A DNA stretch of 64,000 nucleotides from Deltaproteobacteria bacterium (GTDB lineage Bacteria > Desulfobacterota > DSM-4660 > Desulfatiglandales > Desulfatiglandaceae), in contig JAFDIV010000029.1 in assembly GCA_019307815.1 (NCBI GenBank), positions 1-64,000 of the forward strand. The letters are read 5' to 3'. The notes under the pieces are model-generated. The model ran no database searches and was not told the DNA's origin. It was given only the letters and a program-made list of their open reading frames with translations. Shown one piece after another: positions 48,931 through 57,582 of this stretch; within the stretch, counting starts at the first letter, position 1, and every line of letters starts with the position of its first letter. Made by a program: the position numbers and the translations under genes.

Positions 48931-49056
48931 AGCAACTTGCTCCCTAACTCGCAAAAGGGTTAATTAGATGCCGAGGAGGCCAATGAAGGTGCCAGAGCCC
49001 TTGCGAAACCAAGCCCCAGCACCTTGCCATGCCCTGTTCTCCAAAACCCAGCATGC

Positions 49057-49854
49057 CTAAATAGGGAGATGGAGCCATGCGAACACTCCTATCATTTTAA
49101 GGCCCATATAAAACATAACCGCAATAAAAATATACTTGAGTTGTTTCGCGGGCAGTCTGTGGGCTGCTCTAGCCCCTACCATTGCCATCGGGATGCTGCA
49201 ACCAGCCAGTAAGATCCACTGAAGCCAGTTCAGAGAATAAGGTGGTAGCCCCTGCACCCCAAGCCCATTAACCAGATAAGAAAAGGCACCGCCTATGGCC
49301 GTAAAGATCATCAATGCTGTAGACGTTCCGACAGCTCTGTGCATATCGAACTTCAAGAAGAACACCATAATCGGAACCATTAAGACTCCGCCGCCTATTC
49401 CGATGATGCCCGAAACAATACCCAATGGAATGCCCCATAGAATATATGGAGTGATTTTGGGTGGCTTGGCGGTTAACATTCTTATGGCACCCCCAATAAC
49501 TGCGATCCCAAATGCCTTAGTGAGTATTGAAGCAGGAAGATGGGCCGCAAGAAAACCTCCGAAAAATGAACCAATTGCACCTGTGATGCCTAGCGTAACG
49601 CCTGCCTTCCATAATACAGCCCCTTTTCTGTGATGAGTCATAGAGCCACTGAAGGCTGTTGGAAGGACAACCAGAAGATTTGTTCCAAAAGCGATACGAA
49701 TGGCAATTGTTGGGTCAACTCCTATGGAAGTAAGGCACCAATATTGAACAGGCACCATTATGAAACATCCACCAACGCCCAAAAGGCCTGACGCAAAACC
49801 AACCCCAATACCTGTAAACAACAAAGCTATTATTTGACTGGATCCTATTTCCAT
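49057..49854 (-). CDS. TauE/SafE-family anion exporter
   Basis: 265 residues, about eight membrane segments. Repeated family motifs: GVGFASGLLGVGGCFIMVPV and GIVSGIIGIGGGVLMVPIMV. Also IAFGTNLLVVLPTAFSGSMT and VGTSTALMIFTAIGGAFSYL. Members export sulfite, sulfoacetate or related anions. Lies downstream of an SO_0444-type permease with a broken thioredoxin-like gene between. Confidence 0.93.
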   Translation of the reverse strand: MEIGSSQIIALLFTGIGVGFASGLLGVGGCFIMVPVQYWCLTSIGVDPTIAIRIAFGTNLLVVLPTAFSGSMTHHRKGAVLWKAGVTLGITGAIGSFFGGFLAAHLPASILTKAFGIAVIGGAIRMLTAKPPKITPYILWGIPLGIVSGIIGIGGGVLMVPIMVFFLKFDMHRAVGTSTALMIFTAIGGAFSYLVNGLGVQGLPPYSLNWLQWILLAGCSIPMAMVGARAAHRLPAKQLKYIFIAVMFYMGLKMIGVFAWLHLPI

Positions 49855-49889
49855 GGCCTAACCTCCTTATTCCTTTTATTTTTTGCCTC

Positions 49890-50116
49890 TTAAATGCCTT
49901 CTATCCAGGCCTTGACTTCCTGGATAGACGGCGCCTTTCCCACGCACTTCACATCCCCGTCAATAACCACGGCCGGGGTGGCGAAGACACCGATTGGATT
50001 TTATGGTCGGGGGCTTGGGGGTACTCCTTTGCCATCTGTTCCAACACTTCCTGGAGCCCAATGATTCCGACCTGATTCCCATCTACTGTGATCTGCTTTA
50101 TGTCTTGTGATGCCAT
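49890..50116 (-). pseudogene. Remnant joining an N-terminal piece and a thioredoxin-like C-terminus
   Basis: From ATG 50116 the frame reads MASQDIKQITVDGNQVGIIG, LQEVLEQMAKEYPQAPD and then shifts. A second frame gives IGVFATPAVVIDGDVKCVGK, APSIQEVKAWIEGI to the stop at 49890, which is the cis-Pro end of a small thioredoxin-like 'redox-active disulfide' protein. The CxxC part is missing. It probably formed by deletion across two neighbouring genes that usually accompany the permease. Confidence 0.75.
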
Positions 50117-50160
50117 AATGATTACCTGTTCAGCATTGTCAGCTCACCGTATTCTTCTTT

Positions 50161-51333
50161 TTATGTCACCATCCACCCATATAGCATTCCAGCAATGGTG
50201 GAGAGCACTACTATAATTGCGCAAAAGGTGGCCGTCTTCTTGACTCCCATCACGCCCCCGATCACCAGCATATTGGGCAGGGAAAGGGCTGGGCCTGCAA
50301 GCAGCAAGGAGAGCGCGGGGCCCTGGCCCATACCTGCACCAAGGAGGCCCTGGAGGATGGGAACTTCTGTAAGGGTAGCAAAATACATCAATGCGCCTGA
50401 TACCGATGCGAACAAATTGGCCCAGACAGAATTACCTCCCACCAGTGTCTGGATATAGCGCTCTGGTATCAAGGCAGAGTGGCCCGGGCGCCCCAGCATG
50501 AAGCCCGCTACCAGCACACCTGCGCCCAATAATGGGAAGATCTGTTTCATAAAGCCCCATGTGGACTGCACCCACATGACCCTTTCATCTTTCACAAACC
50601 ATGCCTTGAGCATGAAGGCCAAAATAATGAGGAGAGCTGCTGTAATGTACCATTTGGCAGCATAGATAGCTGGCCAGAGACCTGTAGCACCCGGCGCCGG
50701 ATGAGCAAAGGCAGCAAAGATGAGGATAAGGACCATTGTCAGCATGAAAAGGGAGTCCTGCACCAAGGTTCGTCCTTTTTCACCTTCATCAGGCAGGTAG
50801 ATCTGTCCGGCGCTCCTTTCTGCATCCTCTTTTCTGAAGATGAAGGCCATCAGAAGGCCGGTAATCACTGCAAAGAGAATGGCTCCAATGGCTCGCGCCA
50901 ACCCCAGTTGCCAACCCAGTACCCTGGCCGTGAGCACGATTGCAAGCACATTAATAGCAGGGCCAGAGTAAAGAAAGGCCGTGGCAGGACCAATACCAGC
51001 CCCTCTGGTGTAGATGCCGGCAAAAAGCGGCAAGACTGTGCACGAGCAAACGGCTAGGATTGTGCCGGAAACAGATGCCACGGAGTAAGATAAGATCTTC
51101 CTTGCCGTGGCACCGAAGTATTTGAGTACCGAGGCCTGAGAGACAAACACCGAAATTGCACCAGCTATAAAAAAGGCCGGAATCAGGCATGTCAAGACAT
51201 GCTGTCGGGCGTATTCTTGAAGCATCATGAATGCCTCAAGCCCTGATTTCCTGACTACTGGACTGTCCCACGGGATATAATAGCAGGCAAAAAAAACCAA
51301 AACGATCAGGAGCAGCTTCGTCCGCTCTTTCAT
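50161..51333 (-). CDS. SO_0444/ArsP-type permease (PF03773)
   Basis: 390 residues, eight to ten membrane segments. The key motif ILAVCSCTVLPLFAGIYTRG, AGIGPATAFLYSGPAINVLA identifies the permease family that exports metals or organoarsenicals. A second half-repeat GVLVAGFMLGRPGHSALIP and LYFATLTEVPILQGLLG-like MYFATLTEVPILQGLLGAGM follows. An ArsR regulator lies upstream and a thioredoxin-like remnant downstream, the standard neighbourhood of these transporters. Confidence 0.9.
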   Translation of the reverse strand: MKERTKLLLIVLVFFACYYIPWDSPVVRKSGLEAFMMLQEYARQHVLTCLIPAFFIAGAISVFVSQASVLKYFGATARKILSYSVASVSGTILAVCSCTVLPLFAGIYTRGAGIGPATAFLYSGPAINVLAIVLTARVLGWQLGLARAIGAILFAVITGLLMAFIFRKEDAERSAGQIYLPDEGEKGRTLVQDSLFMLTMVLILIFAAFAHPAPGATGLWPAIYAAKWYITAALLIILAFMLKAWFVKDERVMWVQSTWGFMKQIFPLLGAGVLVAGFMLGRPGHSALIPERYIQTLVGGNSVWANLFASVSGALMYFATLTEVPILQGLLGAGMGQGPALSLLLAGPALSLPNMLVIGGVMGVKKTATFCAIIVVLSTIAGMLYGWMVT

Positions 51334-51480
51334 AGTCAGTCCACCTTCAGTCTAAAATTTCTTAGTGAAACTCATAATCTGTTAACCAGGTTATGCACTT
51401 ACCGCTTCCGCATGAAATAAATTCTTCCTAACTTGTTTTCATTCCAGATTATGCGCGAATCCCGAACAAGTCGCTCTAAG
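51334..51480. other. Intergenic segment before repeat copy B
   Basis: AT-rich region with GTTAACCAGGTTATG (51378-51392) as a partial palindrome. It probably contains the leader of the permease transcript. No gene seen. Confidence 0.35.
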
Positions 51481-51659
51481 GCGATGGGCCATTCCCTCTG
51501 CTACGTTCGGTACGCCGTCCCTGCTTGCAGCAGGCAAGCATGGCTCCCCTCACTGCGGATTTTGTCTCCTTCGCTATCCCTGCCTGCCCACCCGTAGGGT
51601 GGGGAGTCTGTAGCAAAGCGTACAGACAAAATACGCCGCTTCGGGAACATCCCATCGCC
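51481..51659. repeat. Dispersed palindromic repeat, copy B
   Basis: About 180 bp. Outer arms GGCGATGGGCCATTCCC and GGGAACATCCCATCGCC are inverted; inner arms (GCGGATTTTGTCTCC and GACAAAATACGCCGC) and small hairpins CTTGCAGCAGGCAAG and CCCACCCGTAGGGTGGG are nested. It shares with copy A (23441-23610) the blocks ATTCCCTC, GCTACGTTCG, ATGGCTCC/GTGGCTCC, CTTACTGCGG/CTCACTGCGG, TTTTG, CCTGCCTGC and CGCCGCTTCGGGAA in the same order. It separates the permease from its ArsR gene. Confidence 0.8.
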
Positions 51660-51738
51660 TTTCACCAAATAGGGGTTTCGAGGATACTGTAGAACGCTGT
51701 CCTATGAGTAAGTATCAAAATTGGCGCATAATCTGGGT

Positions 51739-52077
51739 TCATAGGTTTTTTCGCCTATCAATGTTCGGCAATTTTTTAATAAGCTCTTTTACTTCCGGGT
51801 CGTCCTCAAGCCAATGCTTGAGCTGACCGAGTGCGGAGGAAGCATAAGGGCTTTGGGCCCCGTCTGCTAGACGGTAATCGACCCACAAGCCATTTTTGCT
51901 GTAATCAACAAGGCCTGCGTCCTCCAGGATCCTTAGATGTCTTGAGACAGTAGGCTGTGATATACCCAATGCCATCTGTAACTCGCATACGCACATTGAG
52001 CGACGCTGCAAGATTTTCAAAATCTTGACCCTGTTGGGATCTGAAAGGGCCTTCATTACTTTTAAGAATTTTTTCAT
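51739..52077 (-). CDS. ArsR-family regulator (CVC-type metal site)
   Basis: About 112 residues from ATG 52077. Winged helix MKALSDPNRVKILKILQRRS, MCVCELQMALGISQPTVSRH, LRILEDAGLVDYSKNGLWVD. The MCVCEL motif is the classical alpha-3 metal(loid) site of ArsR/SmtB proteins. It is upstream of the PF03773 permease on the same strand, though 400 bp and a palindromic repeat lie between. It most likely controls that permease. Confidence 0.92.
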   Translation of the reverse strand: MKKFLKVMKALSDPNRVKILKILQRRSMCVCELQMALGISQPTVSRHLRILEDAGLVDYSKNGLWVDYRLADGAQSPYASSALGQLKHWLEDDPEVKELIKKLPNIDRRKNL

Positions 52078-52241
52078 GGTGTCCCATAGATAGCTAAATG
52101 GCAATATAGCCATATAGAAGTGAACTGTCAAGGGCTTTTTTCAAATTTTTTCGTCCCTCGGAAAGAATAAGGCTGGTGCGGTTACGCAGGAAATTGATGA
52201 GGGAGCGACTTGGGACCATAACTGGCCTCAAATACGGGAAC

Positions 52242-52391
52242 TCACCGATCCTTTAAGGCCTCTTTTATTCGTTTAGAAAGCCTCTCGTTCAGGAATTTCA
52301 GTGCCTCAACTTGGTCTTGATCCAGGCAAATTCTGAGGACCTGGATCGCTTCTTCAGGTTTCAAAGTAAGCACTACCTCCTTAAGTCTCAT
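52242..52391 (-). CDS. Small helical hypothetical protein (49 residues)
   Basis: MRLKEVVLTLKPEEAIQVLR, ICLDQDQVEALKFLNERLSK, RIKEALKDR. ATG 52391, TGA 52242. An amphipathic, almost wholly helical sequence with alternating charge. The pattern looks like a real protein rather than chance translation, and I have a weak memory of similar short proteins in Desulfobacterota. No motif or function known. AGACTTAAGGAGG inside its own 5' end could even serve an internal start. Confidence 0.55.
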   Translation of the reverse strand: MRLKEVVLTLKPEEAIQVLRICLDQDQVEALKFLNERLSKRIKEALKDR

Positions 52392-52441
52392 GGTAAGCAA
52401 ACTCCCAAATTCCAAGACCCTGTTCCCTCGGCCTTCGGCCT

Positions 52442-52813
52442 TTAGTCTAGGGGTGACATATCATCAACCACCTCTATTTCTATGTTCAGGCCCTTTGCCC
52501 ATTTTTCGATGAGTCAGGCGTTTTCTCTGGCTCTTTCAATCCGATACTGCCTCGCCCTGGCATGTGATTGTTTGTCATTGCGATGGGTTAGACAGCAGAA
52601 ATAGTGCCAACCCTTGTATCCTCCAAAGGGGGTGCCGTTGGAGGGTTTGGCCATGGGGCTAAGGCCACGGGCCAACTGACGGTCGACGGACACTACTACG
52701 TGATAAGCTGAACCGTCCGAGGCTATGCCTATGTATCCCTCATTGCCGCAATCCTCGGCCAGGGTAGCCCTGAATATGTTCGAAAGCCGAATGTTAAGCA
52801 CGCGCTTTTCCAT
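52442..52813 (-). pseudogene. Hypothetical gene with in-frame TGA
   Basis: ATG 52813 opens a frame reading LNIRLSNIFRATLAEDCGNE, GYIGIASDGSAYHVVVSVDR, GTPFGGYKGWHYFCCLTHRN, ARARQYRIERARENA, then TGA at 52514-52516. The same frame continues LIEKWAKGLNIEIEVVDDMS, PLD and stops with TAA at 52442. The tail looks like a natural extension, so the TGA is probably a nonsense change. Unknown family; might still be made as a 99-residue protein. Confidence 0.55.
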
Positions 52814-52974
52814 AGGATTGAGTTTAATGCCTTTATGATTGACAAATTGGGATTACATTGAGGATTATATTGACAATGACAAATATAGTCAAACGCTCAC
52901 AATGTCAAGCTGCCATAGAGTTAGAGAGGGCATGGGCGATATCCTCATTGATCGCGAACCGGGGGGTGATTAAA

Positions 52975-53433
52975 TTGATTCAAAATTTTCTGTGGGTCCT
53001 ATTGGGCTGCGGGATAATGGTGGGTATTGTCATCATATGGTTTGTTATATACTATTTGCTCAACCCGAGTGTAAAAGATCCTGACGGCCATGCCAAGATA
53101 ACCGGCAAGTGCGGCGATACCATGGAGATATCACTCAAGTTTGATGGGGGAAAGGTGAAAGATGCGTCTTGCTGGACAGATGGATGCGCCTATAGTTATA
53201 ATTCCGTGTGTGCTGCTGCGGATCTTGCCAAGGGTAAAACACCGGACGAAATTTTGAAAATCGATGCTGAAGCCATCCAGGAGTATATAGGCGGACTCCC
53301 TTCTGATCACCTTCATTGTGCTAAATTGGCGGAAGAAACGCTCCAGGCAGCACTTAATGACTATATGGTGAAGTTGAGGGCCCAAGATAAGGGGTCTGAA
53401 GAAAAAACAAGGAAATATTGCGTTGACACATAA
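52975..53433 (+). CDS. Membrane-anchored IscU/NifU-like scaffold protein
   Basis: About 152 residues from TTG 52975 (GGGGGGTGA upstream). One N-terminal membrane helix (FLWVLLGCGIMVGIVIIWFV, IYYLL), then a NifU_N-like domain: ITGKCGDTMEISLKFDGGKV, CWTDGCAYSYNSVCAAADLA, AIQEYIGGLPSDHLHCAKLA, EETLQAALNDYMV. The scaffold cysteines (GKCGD, DGCAYS, LHCAKL) are retained. Anchoring of an IscU fold is unusual. Followed by a terminator and the CODH operon; it may supply clusters to membrane or CODH-linked proteins. Confidence 0.85.
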   Translation: MIQNFLWVLLGCGIMVGIVIIWFVIYYLLNPSVKDPDGHAKITGKCGDTMEISLKFDGGKVKDASCWTDGCAYSYNSVCAAADLAKGKTPDEILKIDAEAIQEYIGGLPSDHLHCAKLAEETLQAALNDYMVKLRAQDKGSEEKTRKYCVDT

Positions 53434-53529
53434 TCCCCGATAGAGGTATTATCCAGCAGAACGTTCGTTGAGTAGCCCCACATCTTCCTTTCTTAATTAA
53501 GCGAGGGGAAAATGGCACAGTAATCCAAG

Positions 53530-53564
53530 AGCCCTGCATCTCTTTGAGAGAGCAGGGCTTTTTT
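53530..53564 (+). terminator. Rho-independent terminator after the membrane IscU-like gene
   Basis: AGCCCTGC (53530-53537) pairs with GCAGGGCT (53552-53559), followed by a T run. It lies only 18 bp before the start of the CODH-operon flavoprotein, so that operon must either use a promoter upstream and read through, or start within the hairpin region. Confidence 0.8.
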
Positions 53565-53581
53565 GGTCGAGGGGAGCTGCC

Positions 53582-54820
53582 ATGCGACATGTGATAATCG
53601 GCAATGGGATAGCCGGTATAACGGCTGCTGAGACCATCAGGCTTCTGGACCCCACCTCTTCCATCACGCTAATCGCAGGGGAAACCTTCCCGCCCTATTC
53701 TAGGCCCATGCTAGGCATGCTTGTAGAAGGCGCCATTGATGATCGCCAAATGATCCTAAAAGAAGAGCTATTCTACAGGGAATTCCAAATTGACGCAAAA
53801 ATAGGGCACTGGGTAGAAGAGCTTGACGTACCGAACAAGGTCGTTAGAACAAGCAAAGGCGAAAGGATCCCCTTTGACAGGCTCCTTATTGCCACTGGCG
53901 CAAATCCTGTGCGTCTTTCTGTCGAGGGTTCGGAGCTACAAAATATCTTTTTCCTCCGCAACAGAGAGGATGCCGTAAAGATTTCCCAAGCCGCAAAGAG
54001 TGCAAAAGCTGCAGTGGTAATCGGTGGAGGGCTTGTGGGTTTGAAGGCCGCTCACGCATTGCGCAAAAGAGGCTTGAAGGTAACCATTGTAGAAAAGCTT
54101 TCCTATTTACTACCCTTTATTGCAGATGGGAGGGGAGGTGAATTGGTCCAGCGTGAGGCGGAAAACATGGGCATCGAGGTGATTACCTCAGCCCAGGTGA
54201 GCGGATTTGAAGGAGGTCCTCGAATTAGTGGGGTATTTCTTGAAGGGGCAACGACGATAACGTGCCAAATTGTTGTGGTGGCTGCAGGTGTGAGACCTGC
54301 ACTTTCGTTTGTGGACCCAAATCAGGTTCAGGTCTGCAATGGGTTGGTTGTAAATGAATTTTTGGAAACCAGCGCTGAGGGCATATATGCTGCAGGAGAT
54401 GTTGCGGAAGTAATGGATTTGGTGCGAGGTGAAAACCGGCTCGTACCCATATGGCCCGAGGCGGCCTCTCAAGGACGGGTAGCTGGCATCAATATGGTGG
54501 GGTTCAGGAAGGCTTACGAGGGGGCGATGGCGCGCAATGTGCTGCGCTTTGAGGGTATAGACCTTCTGTCAGGGGGGCTTATTGGGCCGGATAACGGAAT
54601 GAATCTGCGGATCATTGAATATGAAGACAGACGCGCGGGTAGCTACAGGAGGTTTGTATTGAATGGCGACCGACTGGTAGGCGTGGTGATGGTAAATAAG
54701 ATCGAGCAGGGCGGGGTGGTTCTCTCATTAATAAAGAGGAGGGCTGCCCTGAAGATTCCGGACAGGCTGTTACAAAGTCCTTATTTCAACTTTTCACAAC
54801 TTCTGCCCAGGTTGGGCTGA
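53582..54820 (+). CDS. FAD/NAD(P)-dependent oxidoreductase of the CODH operon
   Basis: 412 residues. FAD site IIGNGIAGITAAETIRLLDP (GxGxxG), PPYSRPMLGMLVEGAI, DRLLIATGANPVRLSVEGSE; NAD(P) site AAVVIGGGLVGLKAAHALRK; second FAD contact EGIYAAGDVAEVMDLVRGEN. This is the NADH-oxidase/nitrite-reductase-like flavoprotein group that often lies next to cooF-cooS and is thought to pass CO-derived electrons to NAD(P). GAGGGGAGCTGCC precedes ATG 53582. Fifteen bases separate it from cooF. Confidence 0.93.
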   Translation: MRHVIIGNGIAGITAAETIRLLDPTSSITLIAGETFPPYSRPMLGMLVEGAIDDRQMILKEELFYREFQIDAKIGHWVEELDVPNKVVRTSKGERIPFDRLLIATGANPVRLSVEGSELQNIFFLRNREDAVKISQAAKSAKAAVVIGGGLVGLKAAHALRKRGLKVTIVEKLSYLLPFIADGRGGELVQREAENMGIEVITSAQVSGFEGGPRISGVFLEGATTITCQIVVVAAGVRPALSFVDPNQVQVCNGLVVNEFLETSAEGIYAAGDVAEVMDLVRGENRLVPIWPEAASQGRVAGINMVGFRKAYEGAMARNVLRFEGIDLLSGGLIGPDNGMNLRIIEYEDRRAGSYRRFVLNGDRLVGVVMVNKIEQGGVVLSLIKRRAALKIPDRLLQSPYFNFSQLLPRLG

Positions 54821-54835
54821 AAGGAGGGTTGGCCT

Positions 54836-55447
54836 ATGAGACAGGTGATTATTCACCCAGAAAGATGCGTGGGTTGCATGCAGTGCATGGTGGCCTGCGC
54901 AGTGGCCCACTCAAAATCAAAAACGCTTTTTGGGGCACTGCAGGAAAAGCCCCTTCCCAGACCCAGAGTACATGTGGGGGTGGGCCTTTATAGGGAGGGT
55001 TTCCCAAACCGTTGCCGTCACTGTGATCCGGCCCCCTGTATAATGGCTTGCCTGCCCGGTGCCATCTACCGCAACGAGGAAATGGACACTGTGCTCATAA
55101 ATCCTGATCGCTGCATCAACTGTGCCTCATGTGCTATGGCTTGTCCCTTTGGGGTGATCCGCTATCACGAAGATAGCCTTGGCCCCAAAGGCAAAGTGGT
55201 AGCTGTAAAGTGTGACAACTGCGTAGACAGACAGGCCAAGGGCCTAGTCCCTGCATGCGTGGAGGTCTGCATGACCAATGCCCTTACTTTTGAAGAGCCA
55301 GATACCTCTCTTAAGCGGAAGACGGATGAAATCGCGCGAAGGATCTCTGTGGGTGCAGAAGAAAGAAAGGCGGAGACGGCTCCGGGATTTTCGCTCCTTA
55401 ACACACTCAAAAAGGCACAGACCGAGATGGCAGATTATATGGTGTAA
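54836..55447 (+). CDS. cooF: CooF-type four-cluster ferredoxin
   Basis: 203 residues. Cysteine clusters CVGCMQCMVACAV, CRHCDPAPCIMACLP, CINCASCAMACPFG and CDNCVDRQAKGLVPACVEVC. Length and order match CooF/HycB proteins that carry electrons from CO dehydrogenase. AAGGAGGGTTGGCCT precedes ATG 54836. It lies between the flavoprotein and cooS. Confidence 0.95.
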   Translation: MRQVIIHPERCVGCMQCMVACAVAHSKSKTLFGALQEKPLPRPRVHVGVGLYREGFPNRCRHCDPAPCIMACLPGAIYRNEEMDTVLINPDRCINCASCAMACPFGVIRYHEDSLGPKGKVVAVKCDNCVDRQAKGLVPACVEVCMTNALTFEEPDTSLKRKTDEIARRISVGAEERKAETAPGFSLLNTLKKAQTEMADYMV

Positions 55448-55473
55448 CCCTATCCAAGAAGGAGGGGATAAAG

Positions 55474-57369
55474 ATGGGTGATATGAGCAAGAAATATGAA
55501 GAGTATACTATTACCAAGGACGGCCAGCTTATGCTGGCAAAGGCCGAGAAAGAGCAGATTGAGACAGCGTGGGACCGCCTCCAGGCTCAGCTCCCTCAAT
55601 GCGGTTATTGTGAGTTAGGCCTTAGTTGTCGAAATTGCTCCATGGGTCCTTGCAGGGTGGATCCCTTTGGCGAAGGACCGCAAAAAGGCGTTTGTGGGGC
55701 TGATGCAGATATTATTGTGGCACGAAATTTTGGGAGAATGATAGCCGCAGGGGCAGCTGCCCATTCAGACCATGGTCGGGATCTTGTGGAAGTTTTGGCC
55801 AACGTTGCTGAGGGTAAGGCCCCGGGCTATGAGATCAAGGATCCAGAGAAAATGAAAAGGGTGGCTGCAGAATTTGGTGTTGATACCAAAGGCAAAGATA
55901 CCCTTCAAATCGCCCAAGAGTTGGCTGATGCCATGCAAGAGGAATACGGGACACGAAAAAAGAGGCTTCAGTTTGTCTCTCGGGTCCCACAAAAGCGACT
56001 GGATACATGGGAAAAATTGGGTATTGTGCCGCGTGGCATTGACCGGGAGACCTCTGAGATGATGCATCGGACACATATGGGGGTGGACAACGATTGGCAG
56101 AGCCTCCTGCTTCATGGCTTGCGCAATGCCCTTTCCGATGGATGGGGAGGCTCGATGATTGCTACGGAGGTGTCTGATATCCTTTTTGGTACGCCCTCAC
56201 CCGTAACCTCTGCCATCAATATGGGGGTATTGAAGGAAGACCATGTAAATATAATTGTACATGGGCACAATCCAGTAGTCTCCGAAATGATCTGTCAAGC
56301 CACAGAGGATGAAGACCTGGTACAGCTGGCAAAGGACAAAGGCGCAAAAGGGATAAACCTTGCAGGACTTTGCTGCACTGGAAATGAGCTTCTCATGCGC
56401 CGCGGTATCCCCATGGCCGGGAACCACCTCATGACAGAACTTGTAATAGTCACTGGTGCTGTGGAAATGATATTGGTGGACTACCAGTGTATCATGCCCG
56501 CCCTTGGCCATGTCGCCAAGTGTTTCCACACAAAAATGATTTCCACCAGCGATAAGGCCAAGTTCCCGGAGATGGAGCATCGCGAATTTCACCCCGAAAA
56601 TGCCCGTGAGCTTGCTCGGGAGCTGGTTAGGGAGGCAGTGGAAAATTTTGAAAGAAGGATACCGGAAAGGGTTTATATTCCCGTGGAACCCATCAAAACC
56701 ATGTCGGGCTTTTCTGTTGAAGCGATTCTTCATGCCCTGGGAGGCACCCCCGATCCTTTGATTGAAGCCATTAAGACTGGCAAGATCAGGGGGGCAGTAG
56801 GCGTAGTTGGATGCAATAACCCAAAGATAAAGCATGACTATGGCCATGTTACATTAACCCGTAGGCTAATTGAAAACGATATCCTAGTGGTGGATACGGG
56901 ATGTGCTGCAATTGCAAATGCAAAGGCTGGGTTTAAGGTGCCTGAGGCCGTTGAGCTTGCAGGCCCAGGGCTAAGAGAAGTATGCGGGGCCTTAGGGATA
57001 CCTCCGGTCCTTCATGTAGGAAGTTGTGTTGATAATGTCCGTATCCTGGTGCTGGCTGCAGCACTTGCAAATGCCTTAGGTGTTGATATCAGTGATTTGC
57101 CGCTTGCAGGTGCGGCCCCGGAATGGTATTCGGAAAAGGCAGTTTCAATAGCAGTGTACGTTGTGGGCTCGGGTATCTTTACAGTGCTGGGCACCACGCC
57201 TCCTATTCTTGGAAGCATGAATGTGGTGAAGATGGCAACAGAGGGACTCAATGATGTGATAGGCGCCACCTTGGCAGTAGAACCCGATCCTGAGAAGGCG
57301 GCCATATTGATACGACGACATATCGAAAAAAAACGAGCCGGGTTGGGACTGCCCAGTATAGAGGTATAA
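55474..57369 (+). CDS. cooS: Anaerobic Ni-Fe carbon monoxide dehydrogenase catalytic subunit
   Basis: 631 residues; AGGAGGGG before ATG 55474. The N-terminal B/D-cluster cysteines QCGYCELGLSCRNCSMGPCR and GVCGAD are intact. All six C-cluster ligands can be seen: VHGHNPVVSE (His), LAGLCCTGNE, VDYQCIMPAL, VVGCNNPKIK, VDTGCAAIAN and HVGSCVDNVR. This is a full-length, apparently active CooS oxidising CO to CO2. No acsA/acsB or cooC nickel-insertion gene follows in the window. CODH with ferredoxin and flavoprotein suggests CO oxidation feeding NAD(P)H or stress-related CO removal, rather than the acetyl-CoA pathway complex. Confidence 0.97.
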   Translation: MGDMSKKYEEYTITKDGQLMLAKAEKEQIETAWDRLQAQLPQCGYCELGLSCRNCSMGPCRVDPFGEGPQKGVCGADADIIVARNFGRMIAAGAAAHSDHGRDLVEVLANVAEGKAPGYEIKDPEKMKRVAAEFGVDTKGKDTLQIAQELADAMQEEYGTRKKRLQFVSRVPQKRLDTWEKLGIVPRGIDRETSEMMHRTHMGVDNDWQSLLLHGLRNALSDGWGGSMIATEVSDILFGTPSPVTSAINMGVLKEDHVNIIVHGHNPVVSEMICQATEDEDLVQLAKDKGAKGINLAGLCCTGNELLMRRGIPMAGNHLMTELVIVTGAVEMILVDYQCIMPALGHVAKCFHTKMISTSDKAKFPEMEHREFHPENARELARELVREAVENFERRIPERVYIPVEPIKTMSGFSVEAILHALGGTPDPLIEAIKTGKIRGAVGVVGCNNPKIKHDYGHVTLTRRLIENDILVVDTGCAAIANAKAGFKVPEAVELAGPGLREVCGALGIPPVLHVGSCVDNVRILVLAAALANALGVDISDLPLAGAAPEWYSEKAVSIAVYVVGSGIFTVLGTTPPILGSMNVVKMATEGLNDVIGATLAVEPDPEKAAILIRRHIEKKRAGLGLPSIEV

Positions 57370-57491
57370 GCCCTCGACCCCGAAAAGAAGCCTTTGGCCT
57401 ATAGACAAGGTCAAATGACAAAATCCAAATGTCAAATGGATAAAGGCCATAGTTCATAGGTGGAGACTTAAAAGCAGTCCACAATTGAGCA

Positions 57492-57533
57492 AAAACCCAT
57501 TGTCTGCTAATGTCAGGCAATGGGTTTTGATTT
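57492..57533 (+). terminator. Rho-independent terminator of the CODH operon
   Basis: AAAACCCATTG (57492-57502) pairs with CAATGGGTTTT (57518-57528), followed by GATTTTT. It ends the flavoprotein-cooF-cooS unit before the adenosine deaminase gene. Confidence 0.85.
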
Positions 57534-57582
57534 TTATACTTTCCCCTACCCATGGAAGAAAAGTGGATTTTGGACGTGAGTG

